A stretch of 64,000 nucleotides of DNA from Procambarus clarkii (taxonomy: Eukaryota; Arthropoda; Malacostraca; Decapoda; Cambaridae), in assembly GCF_040958095.1 (NCBI RefSeq), contig NC_091227.1, forward strand, positions 19,908,819 through 19,972,818. The letters run 5' to 3'. A model generated the notes under the pieces. The model was given only the letters and a program-made list of their open reading frames with translations. It made no database searches and was not told the DNA's origin. A program made the position numbers and the translations under genes. Shown here in pieces: positions 40,006 to 51,488 of the stretch. Within the stretch, counting starts at the first letter, position 1, and each line of letters begins with the position of its first letter.

Positions 40006-41003
40006 CCGTTACACACTTTATTGTGTAACGCCGTAAACATTTAAGCAGCTTTCATTTGTATGACAGTCTCCAAGATGAAGTTTATCCATCTGGCAAAAAC
40101 CTGCGGCTAGCGTTAAGGATCCTTGCCATTGTATAACTGTTTATGTTATCGTCGTTCATGCGGAAAACTGCTACACCTCCATTAGCTGGCGGGCGGTAGC
40201 TTCCGGCCACCAATTGATTTAATAGCTTCAGGCCCAGCGGGCGACCACAAACCAGAGACCACCTTCTATGGCGATACAATTCCTTACCTCCTATGATAAT
40301 ACCTCCATTATCCTCCACAACTATTTATTTGGTGAAGTCTGAAATACACGTTTCACAAAGCTGTATTCAACGTAGGGTGTGGGTCTGGGAGTGTAGAATT
40401 GCACAAGTCATTGAGCGAGAGCTGTCAGCGTGTCAGGGAGACACTGCTTCTTGCTCGCCACCACGTCAGACGCCATTATTCCGCTATCACGCCAGAACAC
40501 CGGTTCAGGAAGTTTCTTCATCAATGGATGAATACTTCTAATGTAGTCATTAAAATTAACATTTAAAATATAAGTTCGCTAATTTTTTTGTTGCTTTTGG
40601 TGGGAAGGAGGGTCGTGGGGGATGGGGGTGGCAGGTTGCGTTGGAATGACGGGTGAAAGAAACCTTTGTGGCGGTGAATGAGGTCGCGCGCCGCCTAGTG
40701 TTCCGCTCCACCACTCCAGAAACTGAACCCTGGAAGGTGGCTCCACTGCCTGCAGCCTCTGGATGGCGCTAAGCGTACACACACTGGTGGCGTTCCTGGG
40801 ACTTGTAGGAATAATAGTAGCATCAGAAAAACTATTCCTGAATGTTCCTACCATATCTCAGTATTGATGTGCAGAGTGGAGGTCATACTCTTTTACTCTT
40901 TGCTTTGCTCTTTCACTTTAGCTCTTGCAATTGTTTTAAAATATTTTCAATTAGTTGCATAACTATGAAGTAAAATATGTTCAGATCTGAAAATTAAAGA
41001 ATT
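40006..41003. other. intergenic, no supported feature
   Basis: Open frames of 80-90 codons occur but show no motif and no splice context that would support a gene. Confidence 0.6.
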
Positions 41004-41046
41004 GACGGCGTTTCGGTCCGTCTCGGACCATTATCAAATCGTGTAA
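41004..41046 (+). repeat. fragment of the TTTCGGTCCGTC repeat family
   Basis: GACGGCGTTTCGGTCCGTCT with GGACCATTATCAA matches the cores at 42161-42280, 46259-46346 and 53732-53831. Confidence 0.7.
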
Positions 41047-41659
41047 TATTTATTTTCAGATTTGTGGGTTGGATGTCTATGTACCGCCGATTAAAGTACA
41101 TACGGGCTCTTCATCCCTATCCCCCATGACCCTATCTTATCTGTCCCAATATATAGTCTCAAATATGACCCCCTTGACACTCCTTATAGTTCCTAGTGTA
41201 CATACATATTGACACACTCCTCAGTCTCAAATGTTTCACTTTAGTCACTACACCGCACACGGAGAGGTGTAGTGACACCTCTGTAGGGACACAGTCACCT
41301 CTGCATGATTTTTATTTATTTTTTTATTTTTTAATTTGTATGCATGCCTCACCCTTGACAGTTCATATAGTTTCCATCAAGTCTTCCCCTTAAGAATCTC
41401 TTGTAGAGGCTTCCCTACTCTGATTAAGGAAAATTCATCGTATGTGATGTTATATATTATATAACATATAAGATGCTCGGAGGCTTAAGATGATACCCAT
41501 GTTATTATCTAATGATAGTATATCTCTCTCTCCTGTGTTATCAAGCACTGGTGCTCATTGTCAAGGTCTCATGGCAAACAAGGTTTAGGTAAACTGGGTT
41601 TATCAGTCATAGATGTTATATATATATATATTTTTATTTACTTACATAACAAGAGTTAT

Positions 41660-41905
41660 ACATTCTTGTACAGTCTCCAGTACGCGTAACGTTTCGGGCA
41701 AGTCCTTATCATTAATCTACCCGGAATACGACCCGCCAAATCGTTTAACAACCAGGTACCTATTTTACTGTTGGGTAAACAGAGGCTCCAGTTAAGGATG
41801 TGTGCCCAGTAAATCCTCCCCGGCCAGGATACGAACCCAGGACAAAGCGCTCGGGAAACCCCAGGCAAGCGTCTTACCATTACGCCACAGAGACTGCTTA
41901 AAATT
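41660..41905 (-). repeat. tRNA-derived SINE, family B
   Basis: Minus strand starts CTGTGGCGTAATGGTAAGAC (A-box-like), has GGGTTCGTATCCTGGCCGGG (B box) and ends CCCGAAACGTTACGCGTACT. A diverged copy is at 57563-57812. Confidence 0.85.
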
Positions 41906-42160
41906 AATATGATTATATGATCTGATAACGTCGGAAATAAATTCAAAGGAATAATTAACAAAGACAATGACTAGTCAGACGACCGTCCCCACGGGTCAAG
42001 AATCTTAGCCTCATCTTTCCTGAGTCAGTCTGGAAACCCCAGAAGGAAACCATTACAAATGTATAACGTATTGTACTCTTTTGGTTTGTGTGGTTCGGCG
42101 TTACCTCTAGCTAGCAACCTGTGTATGGTCAGTGAGGAATATAATGCAAATGAGAAGTCA

Positions 42161-42280
42161 CAATAACGTGGCTGAAAAATGTTGACCAAACCACACACTA
42201 GAAAGTGAAGAGACGACGACGTTTCGGTCCGTCTATGTATAATGTCGACTTAATGGTCCAGGACAGACCGAAATGAGGAA
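42161..42280 (+). repeat. TTTCGGTCCGTC foldback repeat
   Basis: AATAACGTGGCTGAA, CACACACTAGAAAGTGAAGA, GACGACGACGTTTCGGTCCG, and downstream AGGACAGACCGAAAT forming inverted TTTCGGTC/GACCGAAA arms. Confidence 0.8.
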
Positions 42281-43783
42281 TGTAATGTTTCCAGTGTAAT
42301 ATTTTTGTCTGTACTTTTGATATGGTTACTATAGGCGTTTAGAGCTGACGAGGCCAGACTCTCCTTCCACCTCATGTGATAGAAGAACAAAAACTGGAAG
42401 AAAAAAGTGGTTTTGGGCTGACACTGTGAGCCAGTGTGCGGAGCTTATTATAGCGGTTTTCAGCAACGAGAAGCGTATCTGGAAGTTAAAAGGTGAAAGT
42501 TGAACAGATGACTACCGACTTGACTCTGGAAACATCTCCATGACAGTCATCATTTAAATGTGGGAGATGGAGGTAGTCAAATGGGGGAAGTTCCAATGGC
42601 AGTTCTCCAAACCTGGAAATTCCAATGGCAGGCCCCCAAAACTAGAAGGTTCAGCATGACGTCACGTAGCACTGCTTGTACTAGGAAAATACTGAAGTAT
42701 TTCTTCGGCAGGATTATTATAACAGAGAATTCTTAATTGTGACTGAGATACTTCACAGCATTAATTCCACTTTCTCACATTCGTCTTTACATGTTTACAT
42801 GAATCGATGTTGAAAGAAACTGGGCATAATATTGATCAAAATATGTTTATGTGGATTGCTCGAGCATAAATTGTTCATCCATGGAAGACAAGCACCTCCT
42901 AGCTGTTGGGGGAAGGGGAGGGGGTAGAATAGAAGTCATCATCCACCCCTCTGCCTGGAAGGGTGCTGGGAGGGCTTCGGGGTTCCCAACTTCCCTTCAA
43001 CCTGGAGGAGGAAGTTCTGTGACTCCCTCCCCCATCCACCCCACACACCTCAGCCAAAATACAATGACACGTACGCACATGCACACTCGCAGTTCAGAAG
43101 TTTGATAAATCATATACGCTCAACATTTGACTAGGTTGCAGGTTATAAAAATGCATGATCGTTAAACCACCTTTCCTGCCAGGGGGTAACGAAGAGCAAG
43201 TAATATTCTGGGTATGGCTTGACGCAGTTGGAATTTAAAAGGGGCACTGCAAAGAAAGAGACGATCGATTCGTTTGTATTTCAATTAGTTAATTACAGAC
43301 CATCAGCGCCTATTGACGGAGGCGTTAGTCACACTATGGGTGAACTAGATCCCAGTATTCTTTAAGGTAAACATGTCACATTTATGTTGAGCTAGTTAAA
43401 TTGCTTGAAATTTGTCTACCATGCACCTCACACCAATATATGTAGTGGGCGTGGCTGGAGACGTAAGTCACATAATAAGCTGAGTGTAGACCTTATACGT
43501 ATATGAGCTGAGGAATTGTTTACACGCTATGATTGAGCTGAGAAAGTGTATGCGCTGACGAGGAAGTGTACACGTGACGTAACATAAAGTAGGCAAGCTT
43601 TGTGACATTTAATACTAGTTATATATAGCAGCTTTCCTACAAATAATAATAATAATAAACTATATGTAAATCTTCGGCGTTCTAACGATTTGTATCCCGC
43701 AGAAATTCCTCTTGCTCTACATAATTATAGAATGTCACTTACGAATGAATTAAGTTAATTCTGGGTAGGAATTCTCTCTCATC
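42281..43783. other. intergenic, no supported feature
   Basis: Nothing recognised apart from a small direct duplication near 42590-42650 (TTCCAATGGCAG). Confidence 0.6.
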
Positions 43784-43964
43784 TTGGGACGAGAGAGAAC
43801 TGGGTTGGCAAGACAGGTGGGAAGAGACGCCATGTGTGTTGGTGGAGGCGCTGGTGACGTGGCCGCCGCCCCTGCCGCCTGCAGCAGGAGCGCCACCACC
43901 CTCACTCATGAATTCCTCTTGCCAGTCTTGTCTCTTGCTACACCTCCTTCAGAGAACAGAACAG
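43784..43964 (+). other. GC-rich exon-like segment ending at a splice donor
   Basis: A GC- and CpG-rich island in AT-rich surroundings, open on the plus strand (from ATG at 43832: MCVGGGAGDVAAAPAACSRS), ending AGAACAG before GTAATG (GT at 43965-43966). It could be a first exon, perhaps of the PIAS gene 15 kb downstream. No homology seen; speculative. Confidence 0.3.
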
Positions 43965-45104
43965 GTAATGTAAAGTAGTGTGATACGTAGTCATGACTGC
44001 TTTATGATCGTATATGTGTGCGTATGGTTCGGCTAGGTTGGCTTAGAAAGTTTGCATTGAGGAACGATGGGGGTTACCTATTACCAATTCGTGCATTTCT
44101 ATATTTGAATATAATAGTTTTCCTAAAGTAGTGGAAAATAAATTTCAATAATTGAAGTCATGATTCAATATTGAACAAGCGCATCTTTGTATTTTTTGTC
44201 TTAATTCATGCTGCAAGTGGGCGCTGGGCCAGCAAGCCCGACCTTGGTTGATGGCGTCTCGACACTGCGCTGGCCGGTTCTCCACTGTTTTTTGTATTAT
44301 TATACAAGTTCACATCGCATGAGAGCTGTGCTCAGCCACTTCTTGAGCACAACCAACACTCAGTCACTGCAGGTGACTATACATAGTGACTCAGTCACTT
44401 CATTTGTACAATTAAATGCTATGCCTGCTAGTGGCTTAGCAAGAATGTAAAATCAACATTGCTATTTACTCACATAAACCCAATGTACCTTCTTGTATAA
44501 ATAAATAAATACTATGTACATCAGAAAAAGCTAGAAACTCAACTTAAACTATACACATAGATTATCTTCAACTGCCTACTACTCTGCAAAAGAGAACTTT
44601 ATCATTTTTTCGGCAGCTTTGATTCCTTAGCTATAGTCTAGTACCTCTTGTTCGTGAAGATGCAGATTTTAAGATTTTTTTTGTCAAGTTTGTCAATTCC
44701 TCTTACTATCTTGTATGTAGTGATCATATTATCTATTTTTTTTCTTCTACAAACTTTGGTATATTCAACACCTTTATCCTCTCTTCATAGCTCTTGTCTT
44801 TCAGTTGCTGAAGCCATTTAGTTGCATGTCCTTGCTCCCCTTTCCAATTTACTGACCTGTGCTTCTTGAGATGTACTTAGTACGAAACTAAGTACCACCT
44901 AATTAACTCAATGTAACCTACCTCACCCCTAAATGTCAACCCATGTCTACGATTTTAAACAATGCTGTCTATTGACCAAATTGTATTTTTGCTTTTTTTC
45001 TGCCATGTTTCCCCCCCCCTCTTTTTCATTTTTTTTCTTATTTTTTCTCAACACAATTTATACTTTAATCTCAATTAGTATTAAGTTTTAGTTTTAGTGT
45101 TTTT
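43965..45104. other. intergenic, repeat tails
   Basis: Includes a repeat tail near 44411-44515 (CTAGTGGCTTAGCAAGAATG and TTCTTGTATAAATAAATAAA) and a 9-bp-arm hairpin at 44873-44895 (GTACTTAGT/ACTAAGTAC). Confidence 0.6.
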
Positions 45105-45345
45105 CCTGCCCGAAACGTTTTGCGTAATAGTGGCTTTAGGCATTCAAGTTCAAGTTCAAGTATGTTTATTGAGATAAGCAAGAAATACATCTCAATGGGA
45201 TAGAGTAGCTTAGGCTATTTCTACCCCCCCCCCCCCTCATGGCATTAGGCATTGTATGTACCAGCTCTATCTATAAATGCATCAACTTTTGTATCTAACC
45301 TTGTATGTATGTACTTTACCTGAATAAATATTTGCATTTGTATTT
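45105..45345 (+). repeat. repeat 3' end (CCCGAAACG...TACCTGAATAAA) with a nested insertion
   Basis: Matches 50135-50270 but is interrupted at 45145-45245 by 101 bp flanked by TAGGCATT on both sides. Confidence 0.85.
45145..45245 (+). mobile_element. 101-bp nested insertion with 8-9 bp TSD
   Basis: Starts CAAGTTCAAGTTCAAG, contains ATGTTTATTGAGATAAGCAA and a C-run. TTAGGCATT precedes it and is repeated directly after it; the uninterrupted junction is seen at 50163-50180. Confidence 0.8.
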
Positions 45346-46010
45346 TGTATTTGATCTCAAAAGGTTAGGCTAGATTCACAGGTTCGTACATTTCTGGTTA
45401 GACAAAACTGTTTCATTTTTTACGAAATGTCAGTTCAAGAGAACGAGTTGGGCAGCTGGACCCAAATAACTATATGTCTGAGCAGCCACAACGTACAAAA
45501 TACAAAATGCTAATCTAACCAGACCCGAACGAACCCAAACACCCCCGACCTAGCCTAGCCTACCGATGCCTAGAAAACCTAGATATGTGTGAGCCGCTAG
45601 TTTTCATAGTACTTCGTAATTTGTACGCTGGGGGAACATAACATACAAAATGAGATGTTTCAGTGGAGATGATGGCTGACAGGTGGTTGTGAACAGGATT
45701 GAAGTCGCCTAAAAAAAACTACTTCTAGCAAGTGTTTATGACGCAATATTTGTTATTAAATTTGTTTTTAAGTAGCTCTGTCATATTCGTACACACAACT
45801 GCATGTTTGACATTTCACAAGTATTACGCTGCCGCGGAGGGGTAATTTATGTTATAAATATAGCTTGTATAGCAAATATATTTTTGAAAGTTGCCAAAGA
45901 AAAGTAGCACTGGCTCTATTGAGTCTTGCTTGAGCTCTAAGCTAGGTGCTATAATCGTGAATATAATTTGGTAAAGAAATAGCTTATCACAAATGATATA
46001 GTTTGCTCTT

Positions 46011-46070
46011 CACTGCTCGCTCATAACCTACAGACCTCGTCACTGCTCACTCATAGCCTACAGAGCTCGA
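46011..46070 (-). repeat. two minisatellite units, inverted relative to 46530-46891
   Basis: CACTGCTCGCTCATAACCTA with CAGACCTCGT, then a second 30-bp unit; these are the reverse complement of the array unit. Confidence 0.9.
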
Positions 46071-46258
46071 GAAGATTCCTGGAGGTATTTCGTAAATAAA
46101 ATTTTCCCAGGGAATGAAACTCATATACCGGGCTCAGATCTTGATTGTCACGTGAAGGGAAATGCCTCAGTATTGCCTTAATATCTGGGTAGAACAAGTG
46201 TTGCCGACACACCGATACAGTCACCTAAGTAATAAGGTCTAAACACCTAAACGACGAG

Positions 46259-46346
46259 TTGACCAGACCACACACTAGAAGGTGAAGGGACGACGACGTT
46301 TCGGTCCATCCTGGACCATTCTCAAGTCCATTGTCAATGAGTTATT
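46259..46346 (+). repeat. TTTCGGTCCGTC repeat family copy
   Basis: GACCAGACCACACACTAGAA, GACGACGACGTTTCGGTCCA, TCCTGGACCATTCTCAAGTC. Confidence 0.8.
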
Positions 46347-46529
46347 TACAGTAATCATAACCAGACATTAAGGAAGGGTTTACCTTAATCTTTGCACCTA
46401 ACCAATGAGATAGGTTTTACCCTAGAGTACCTGACGTTTAAGACAAGAATTCGTTTTACACACATTGAAAAGATTAATTCAATTGACTGTACCTTAAAGA
46501 TTCGAAATTTATGCATGGTTCTAGCTTAC

Positions 46530-46891
46530 GAGGTCTGTAGGTTATAAGCGAGCAGTGACGAGGTTTGTAGGTTATGAGCGAACAGTGACGAGGTCTGTAG
46601 GTTATTAGCGAGCAGTGACTAGGTCTCTAGGTTATGAGCGAGCAGTGACGAGGTCTGTAGGTTATGAGTAAGCAGTGACGAGGTCTGTAGGTTATGAGTA
46701 AGCAGTGACGATGTCTCTAGGTTATGAGCGAGCAGTGACCAGGTCTCTAGGTTATGAGCGAGCAGTGACGAGGTCTCTATAGGTTAAGAGCGAGCAGTGA
46801 CGAGGTCTTAAGGTTATGAGCGAGCAGTGACGAGGTCTGTAGGTTATGAGTGAGCAGTGACGAGGTCTGTAGGTTATGAGTGAGCAGTGAC
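46530..46891 (+). repeat. 30-bp minisatellite, 12 copies
   Basis: Unit GAGGTCTGTAGGTTATGAGC followed by GAGCAGTGAC; units differ by a few substitutions and one small insertion. Confidence 0.96.
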
Positions 46892-47287
46892 GATCCTTCC
46901 CAGTTCCACTTGTGTTCCATCTTGTCCCCTTCCCTCTCTCTTTCTTCCGCCCTCCCTCAATCTCTAATTCTCTCCCTCGTTTCACATCTCACGGGATATC
47001 CATTTCTCACTCTCCCACTCTCCCTCCACGTCACACTCTCCCACCATCCCTCCACCTCTCACCCTCCCCACATTCTCTTGGTATCTCAACTCCTGGGACG
47101 TCCGCGGTAATTCCCCCGAAAGTCTCAAGCACTTTCCTCCTTCCTGCTCCTCCACACACATCTCTTCTCATCCCATCACGCTAACACCCACGTCATTCAC
47201 CTCTTCAACCTCCGCCACTCTCGCGAAACACTTTCCCAACCCCCACCACCACACCAGTACAACCCGTCCTCCTAATAGAATGTCGCA
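46892..47287. other. C/T-rich low-complexity tract
   Basis: CCCTCTC-type pyrimidine sequence; open frames here are compositional. Confidence 0.75.
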
Positions 47288-47460
47288 CACCATTTGGTCA
47301 CCACTTGGTCCGGGAGACATCTCCCGTCACGCAGGGTGCAGTTGCGCCTCCACAGATCTCCAGTATCATCTTTTGATACTGGTAATGGCTCGAAAGGGCC
47401 ACCACTTACGGGCTATTCATGCCCGTGCCACCTCTTGGGTGGCTTAATCTTCATCAATCG
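47288..47460 (+). repeat. hairpin-rich repeat (four consecutive stems)
   Basis: Perfect stems at 47311-47326 (CGGGAGA/TCTCCCG), 47360-47382 (CCAGTATCA/TGATACTGG), 47408-47426 (ACGGGC/GCCCGT) and 47427-47443 (GCCACC/GGTGGC). Its end (TGGGTGGCTTAATCTTCATC) recurs at about 48296-48355 and reversed at 53858-53880. Confidence 0.8.
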
Positions 47461-47494
47461 AATGTCGCATTTTTACGTACACTTCACCTATAGC

Positions 47495-47605
47495 TAGAAA
47501 TCTTCTTACTAGAAAATGGTAGCGGCTCGCGAAATTGATATTTTGTCCCGTTTTCTGTTTTGGGTCCCCCTGATAGGTTAGGATAAGGGCACTTTAGTAC
47601 GATTG
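47495..47605 (-). repeat. foldback repeat family fragment
   Basis: Minus strand has GGACCCAAAACAGAAAACGG and TTTCGCGAGCC, as at 52495-52620. Confidence 0.6.
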
Positions 47606-47847
47606 TTTCTTCACGTTGGGAAATCTTAGGATGACGGCAGCCAGTCACGCCAAACACCCCCCGAACCCCCCTGCAACAGTTGCACACCCCTGGATCTACC
47701 TGTCTTTCCTACTGACACACCTCCCCCCCCCCTCTCTCCTTCACCCCGGTAACCTCCAGTCAGTCCCCCAACTCCCCCACCTGCCGCACCTTACACAACA
47801 CCTCCACCAGCTCCAGGCCAGAGTATTAGACAGCAACGGAGGCCAAT

Positions 47848-47849
<2 letters not shown>

Positions 47850-47918
<69 letters not shown>
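47850..47918. repeat. (GA)n microsatellite
   Basis: Uninterrupted AG dinucleotides, then degenerate G-rich sequence to about 47950. Confidence 0.97.
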
Positions 47919-47928
<10 letters not shown>

Positions 47929-47950
47929 AGAAAGGGGGGGGGAGGGGGGT

Positions 47951-49084
47951 TAGTGGTCAACAACTATGGACCAGTTGTAATTACTGGTCAAATTCTTTTT
48001 TTCTTGAGATAACCTGGCAACAAATGCCAGCATTCCTTGATTATCGTCGGATACTGCGTAGTCGGTAAAATGGTTTCAGGAAAGGTCGTTCTGCTTCTGA
48101 TCTCTTGTCGAACCTTTTCATTAAGTGACATCAGTCACAGTTTAATGCCAAGATCAACTGTGTTATTGCACCTGACACTGCATGTTCTTTCGACTGGGTA
48201 TGACACCAGGGAATGCTAGCTATACGCTTCATTAAGCACTTGGTATCTCAGGTTCCACTCTACAGTTAATAAGGGACCACCTTCAATTCGCGTAATTACG
48301 GGATATTCATGCCTGTGCCACCTCTTGGGTGGCTTAATCTTCATCAATCAATCGGCGTAAGCTGTGTACCTCAGGGTAGTGTACTTGATCCTTTATTGGG
48401 GAATGTCTATTTCGACGATCGACTACTACTCATTCCTGAAACTCTAGTCTATGCTGATGCTGCATTCTAACCTTCACATGCACAAGAGAGGAAATGCCAA
48501 CTTTTACGAGATTCAGTAATCCCCCAACTTACAGTAATTTCTTTCTGGAGATATACGATGGGAGGTTATATTTACGGCAGATATAACAGGCGATGAATAT
48601 AACTAAACACTAGGATAGACATACAGATGAGCCGGACAAATTTAGTGCTCAGTGATGAAGTTGGCATCTTGATCATGCATTCCTAGGCTGATTGGTATTT
48701 GAAACATGTTCGCTCAATACAAAGATATACATAAAATCAAGTCAGTAGACAATATGAAGGCTCTCGTACACAGTTGGATCCAACTTCATTCAGTAACTAA
48801 CATGATTTTAACTTAACACTAAATAAGTTTTATTCCTAACGGAAACCAACAATTAATGTGCTCAATAAATATGTGAGTTTCTAGTCAGGCTTCAGATGAG
48901 CTCATATAGGATAATAGCTCTTACACTTACTTGCAGTTTCATTAGGTTAGAGACAAAGAGAGGAAAAGAGGGGAGGGAGGAAGAGAGACAAACAGAAAGA
49001 GGAAAATAAGGGAGGGAGAAGGGAAGGGAAACTATCAAGAGAAAGCGCCAAGCGATTACGACTATATAGCACTTGAAAGGGACC
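47951..49084. other. intergenic
   Basis: Second copy of the hairpin-repeat end near 48296-48355; a LINE-like trace (CCTCAGGGTAGTGTACTTGA, reading PQGSVLDPLLG) at about 48367-48402. Nothing else. Confidence 0.55.
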
Positions 49085-49215
49085 AGGATGAGCATTTGGG
49101 ATGGGATGGGAGGTAAAAAATAGTGCCCATCCACTTGGACGGTCGCGGGGATTGAACGCCGACCTGCAAGAAGCAAGACCTTCGCTCTACCGTCCAGCCC
49201 AAGTGGTTTGGCAGG
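49085..49215 (-). repeat. tRNA-derived SINE, family C
   Basis: Minus strand GGGCTGGACGGTAGAGCGAA (A-box-like) and GGTCGGCGTTCAATCCCCGC (B-box-like). Second copy at 54918-55075. Confidence 0.75.
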
Positions 49216-49944
49216 GTGAGGGGTGGAGAGAAGAGAGTGCCTGTGCATGCATCACCGCGGGCAGGGAACCTAGCAATATGAACACGAAGGTTGGATCTAC
49301 CAGACCGTAAACAACTTCACCACAGGACAACAACACCCAGAGTTTGTGGTCTGAAGAGTTTATGTAATTCTCCCAAAATTATATAAATAAAGGCGTATGC
49401 AAATATTTTAGAAATGCACATATTGGCATTAAAACTAAAATATATTAACGCGAATTCAGACACAAAAGTCAGTATAATTTTTGTAATAGAAATATCAGAA
49501 GTCATTGAACCAAAAATATTACCTTAAGATTAATATGTAATATATATGATGTTCCCATGAAATATGTGGAAATATTGTGTGTGTAAAATAAAGAATTTGC
49601 TCTAATTTACAGTTTCACGAAGAGAATCATTACCAGTATTATGTTGATACACCAGCATTTGGTATTGAATGAATTGTACACCTTAAGGTCACGAACTCCC
49701 GCCATTCTTGTGCTTGTGTTTGTTTCGTGAATTATGTATGCGTTGTTTCGTGAGTTGAATATTAGTTGCGAATAAATATGTGGCTATAACCTCATTTGTT
49801 AAATACTGGCTAATGCTCAAATTATCATTGTAGAACTATGTAAGCTTTCTGTAACACAAGTGGATGGGTTACGGCCATGCTATTTGCGGCGAGACATTTG
49901 TAAAAGCAAAAAAAGTACACTAGGAAATATCTGAATGCCTTTCA
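49216..49944. other. intergenic, no supported feature
   Basis: AT-rich; nothing recognised. Confidence 0.65.
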
Positions 49945-50080
49945 TGATCAAGAGGACCAACGCGACCCATACCAGAGACAAACCTACGACACTTGCCTAA
50001 CTCCCTATTTACTGCTAGTTGAACAGAGGCATTAGGTGAAAGTGAATGTGCCCAACCATTTTTATGCTGCCCGAGATCAA
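49945..50080 (-). repeat. SINE family A fragment
   Basis: Contains the reverse of the family body (GAGGCATTAGGTGAAAGTGA) but lacks a clear tRNA-like head. Confidence 0.65.
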
Positions 50081-50134
50081 CATGTGTACGTGTACACAGC
50101 CACGTCAACAACATGCCTGCGTTGCCTGCGTGCC

Positions 50135-50270
50135 TGCCCGAAACGCTTTGCGTAATGGTGGCTTTAGGCATTGTATGTACTAGCTCTCTCTATAAATCTA
50201 TCAATTTTTGTATAACCTCTTGTATGTATGTACTTTACCTGAATAAACATTTGAATGTTGACATTTAAAC
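50135..50270 (+). repeat. repeat 3' end, uninterrupted
   Basis: CCCGAAACGCTTTGCGTAAT through GTACTTTACCTGAATAAACA; the empty-site counterpart of 45105-45345. Confidence 0.85.
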
Positions 50271-50340
50271 AACATATACACAGTAACATCAACAAACATG
50301 TGTGTAAATGCGTGAGAAATGAGTCATTGCATTAATCTAA

Positions 50341-50403
50341 GAACGGTCGGAAGGCGGGGCTAGGAGCCTAGTTCGACCCTGCAAGCACATCTAGGTGAGT
50401 ACA
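50341..50403 (+). mobile_element. LINE 3' tail only
   Basis: GGGGCTAGGAGCCTAGTTCG and GCAAGCACATCTAGGTGAGT, the tail of the 36886-37476 family, diverged. Confidence 0.65.
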
Positions 50404-51142
50404 GTAACAGGAGCAACAGAAGGAACTGCGTATAGCAACAACAGGAGCATCCGGATGAACGATAGTAATAAAATAACGTTAATTTCTGAATCCCCACCAG
50501 CTTCAGTCACAACATAAAACCATAAGTGGTGCACCTTGCCTCAATCAGCCACATTTTTCCCCTCAATTATATCGATCGCTCCTGTCCAAATTTCGATCCA
50601 AATTACGCTACAGTTATTACATTCCTATGTGCTGCAGTTTATATAGCCTACTGGGGTAGACCGCTTTAAGGAGTCTGAAATATTATATTGCATTTAGCAG
50701 CTCAAACGTCCTGCGTAGTACTACTTGCTTGAGCACAGGAAGAGATGTTGCCCCCATGAACAAGCAGCCCCCACCTCGATAACATTGCCACTTTGCTGCT
50801 GCTTGAGCGCACAATTACTGAACCAAACCAAGCAACGGTACAAACTTACTTGCATTGTCCTCGTGTTTTAAAACTAAACCTACTGATGCTCTGAATATGC
50901 AACGAGTATAGAGGAAGGCTCAGTTTAAGATATAGGGGAAAAAAACCTAATATTCGGCATCACCGAGGTCAGGGAGTTCTTTGAACCTGACGTAGAGTCT
51001 GGCGGCACAGCCAGTTCTCACCAGTCACTGGAGAAAGACATGCGCAGTTTTTTCTACATCGATACATCATCGCAACATCACGTAGCCAATGTAGTAGCTA
51101 AGGCTCGATCGCAGCTTGAAGTTGCAACGGTAGTGCTGATCT
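50404..51142. other. intergenic, no supported feature
   Basis: Nothing recognised. Confidence 0.6.
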
Positions 51143-51488
51143 AGGCTTGTAGCATCGCTTAGTGACAGCAGGACCTGAGGCTTGTAGCATCGCTTAGTGA
51201 CAGCTGGACCTGAGGCTTGTAGCATCGCTTAGTGACAGCAGGAGCTGCGGCTTGTAGCATCGCTTAGTGACAGCTGGACCTGAGGCTTGTAGCATCGCTT
51301 AGTGACAGCCTGACCTGAGGCTTGTAGCATCACTTAGTGACAGCAGGAGCCGAGGCTTGTAGCATCACATAGTGACAGCAGGAGCTGAGGCTTGTAGCAT
51401 CACATAGTGACAGCAGGAGCTGAGGCTTGTAGCATCGCTTAGTGACAGCAGGAGCTGAGGCTTGTAGTATCACATAGTGACAGCAGTA
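51143..51488 (+). repeat. 35-bp minisatellite, about 10 copies
   Basis: Unit GGCTTGTAGCATCGCTTAGT plus GACAGCAGGACCTGA; variants switch between CGCTTAG and CACATAG and between CTGGACC and CAGGAGC. Confidence 0.96.

Noticed and set aside
40579-40854. Minus-strand 91-codon frame
   Set aside because: No recognisable domain, no splice or repeat support.
46530-46891. Regular repeats that could suggest a CRISPR-like array
   Set aside because: No unique spacers; units are directly adjacent with gradual variants in a eukaryotic context, so a minisatellite.
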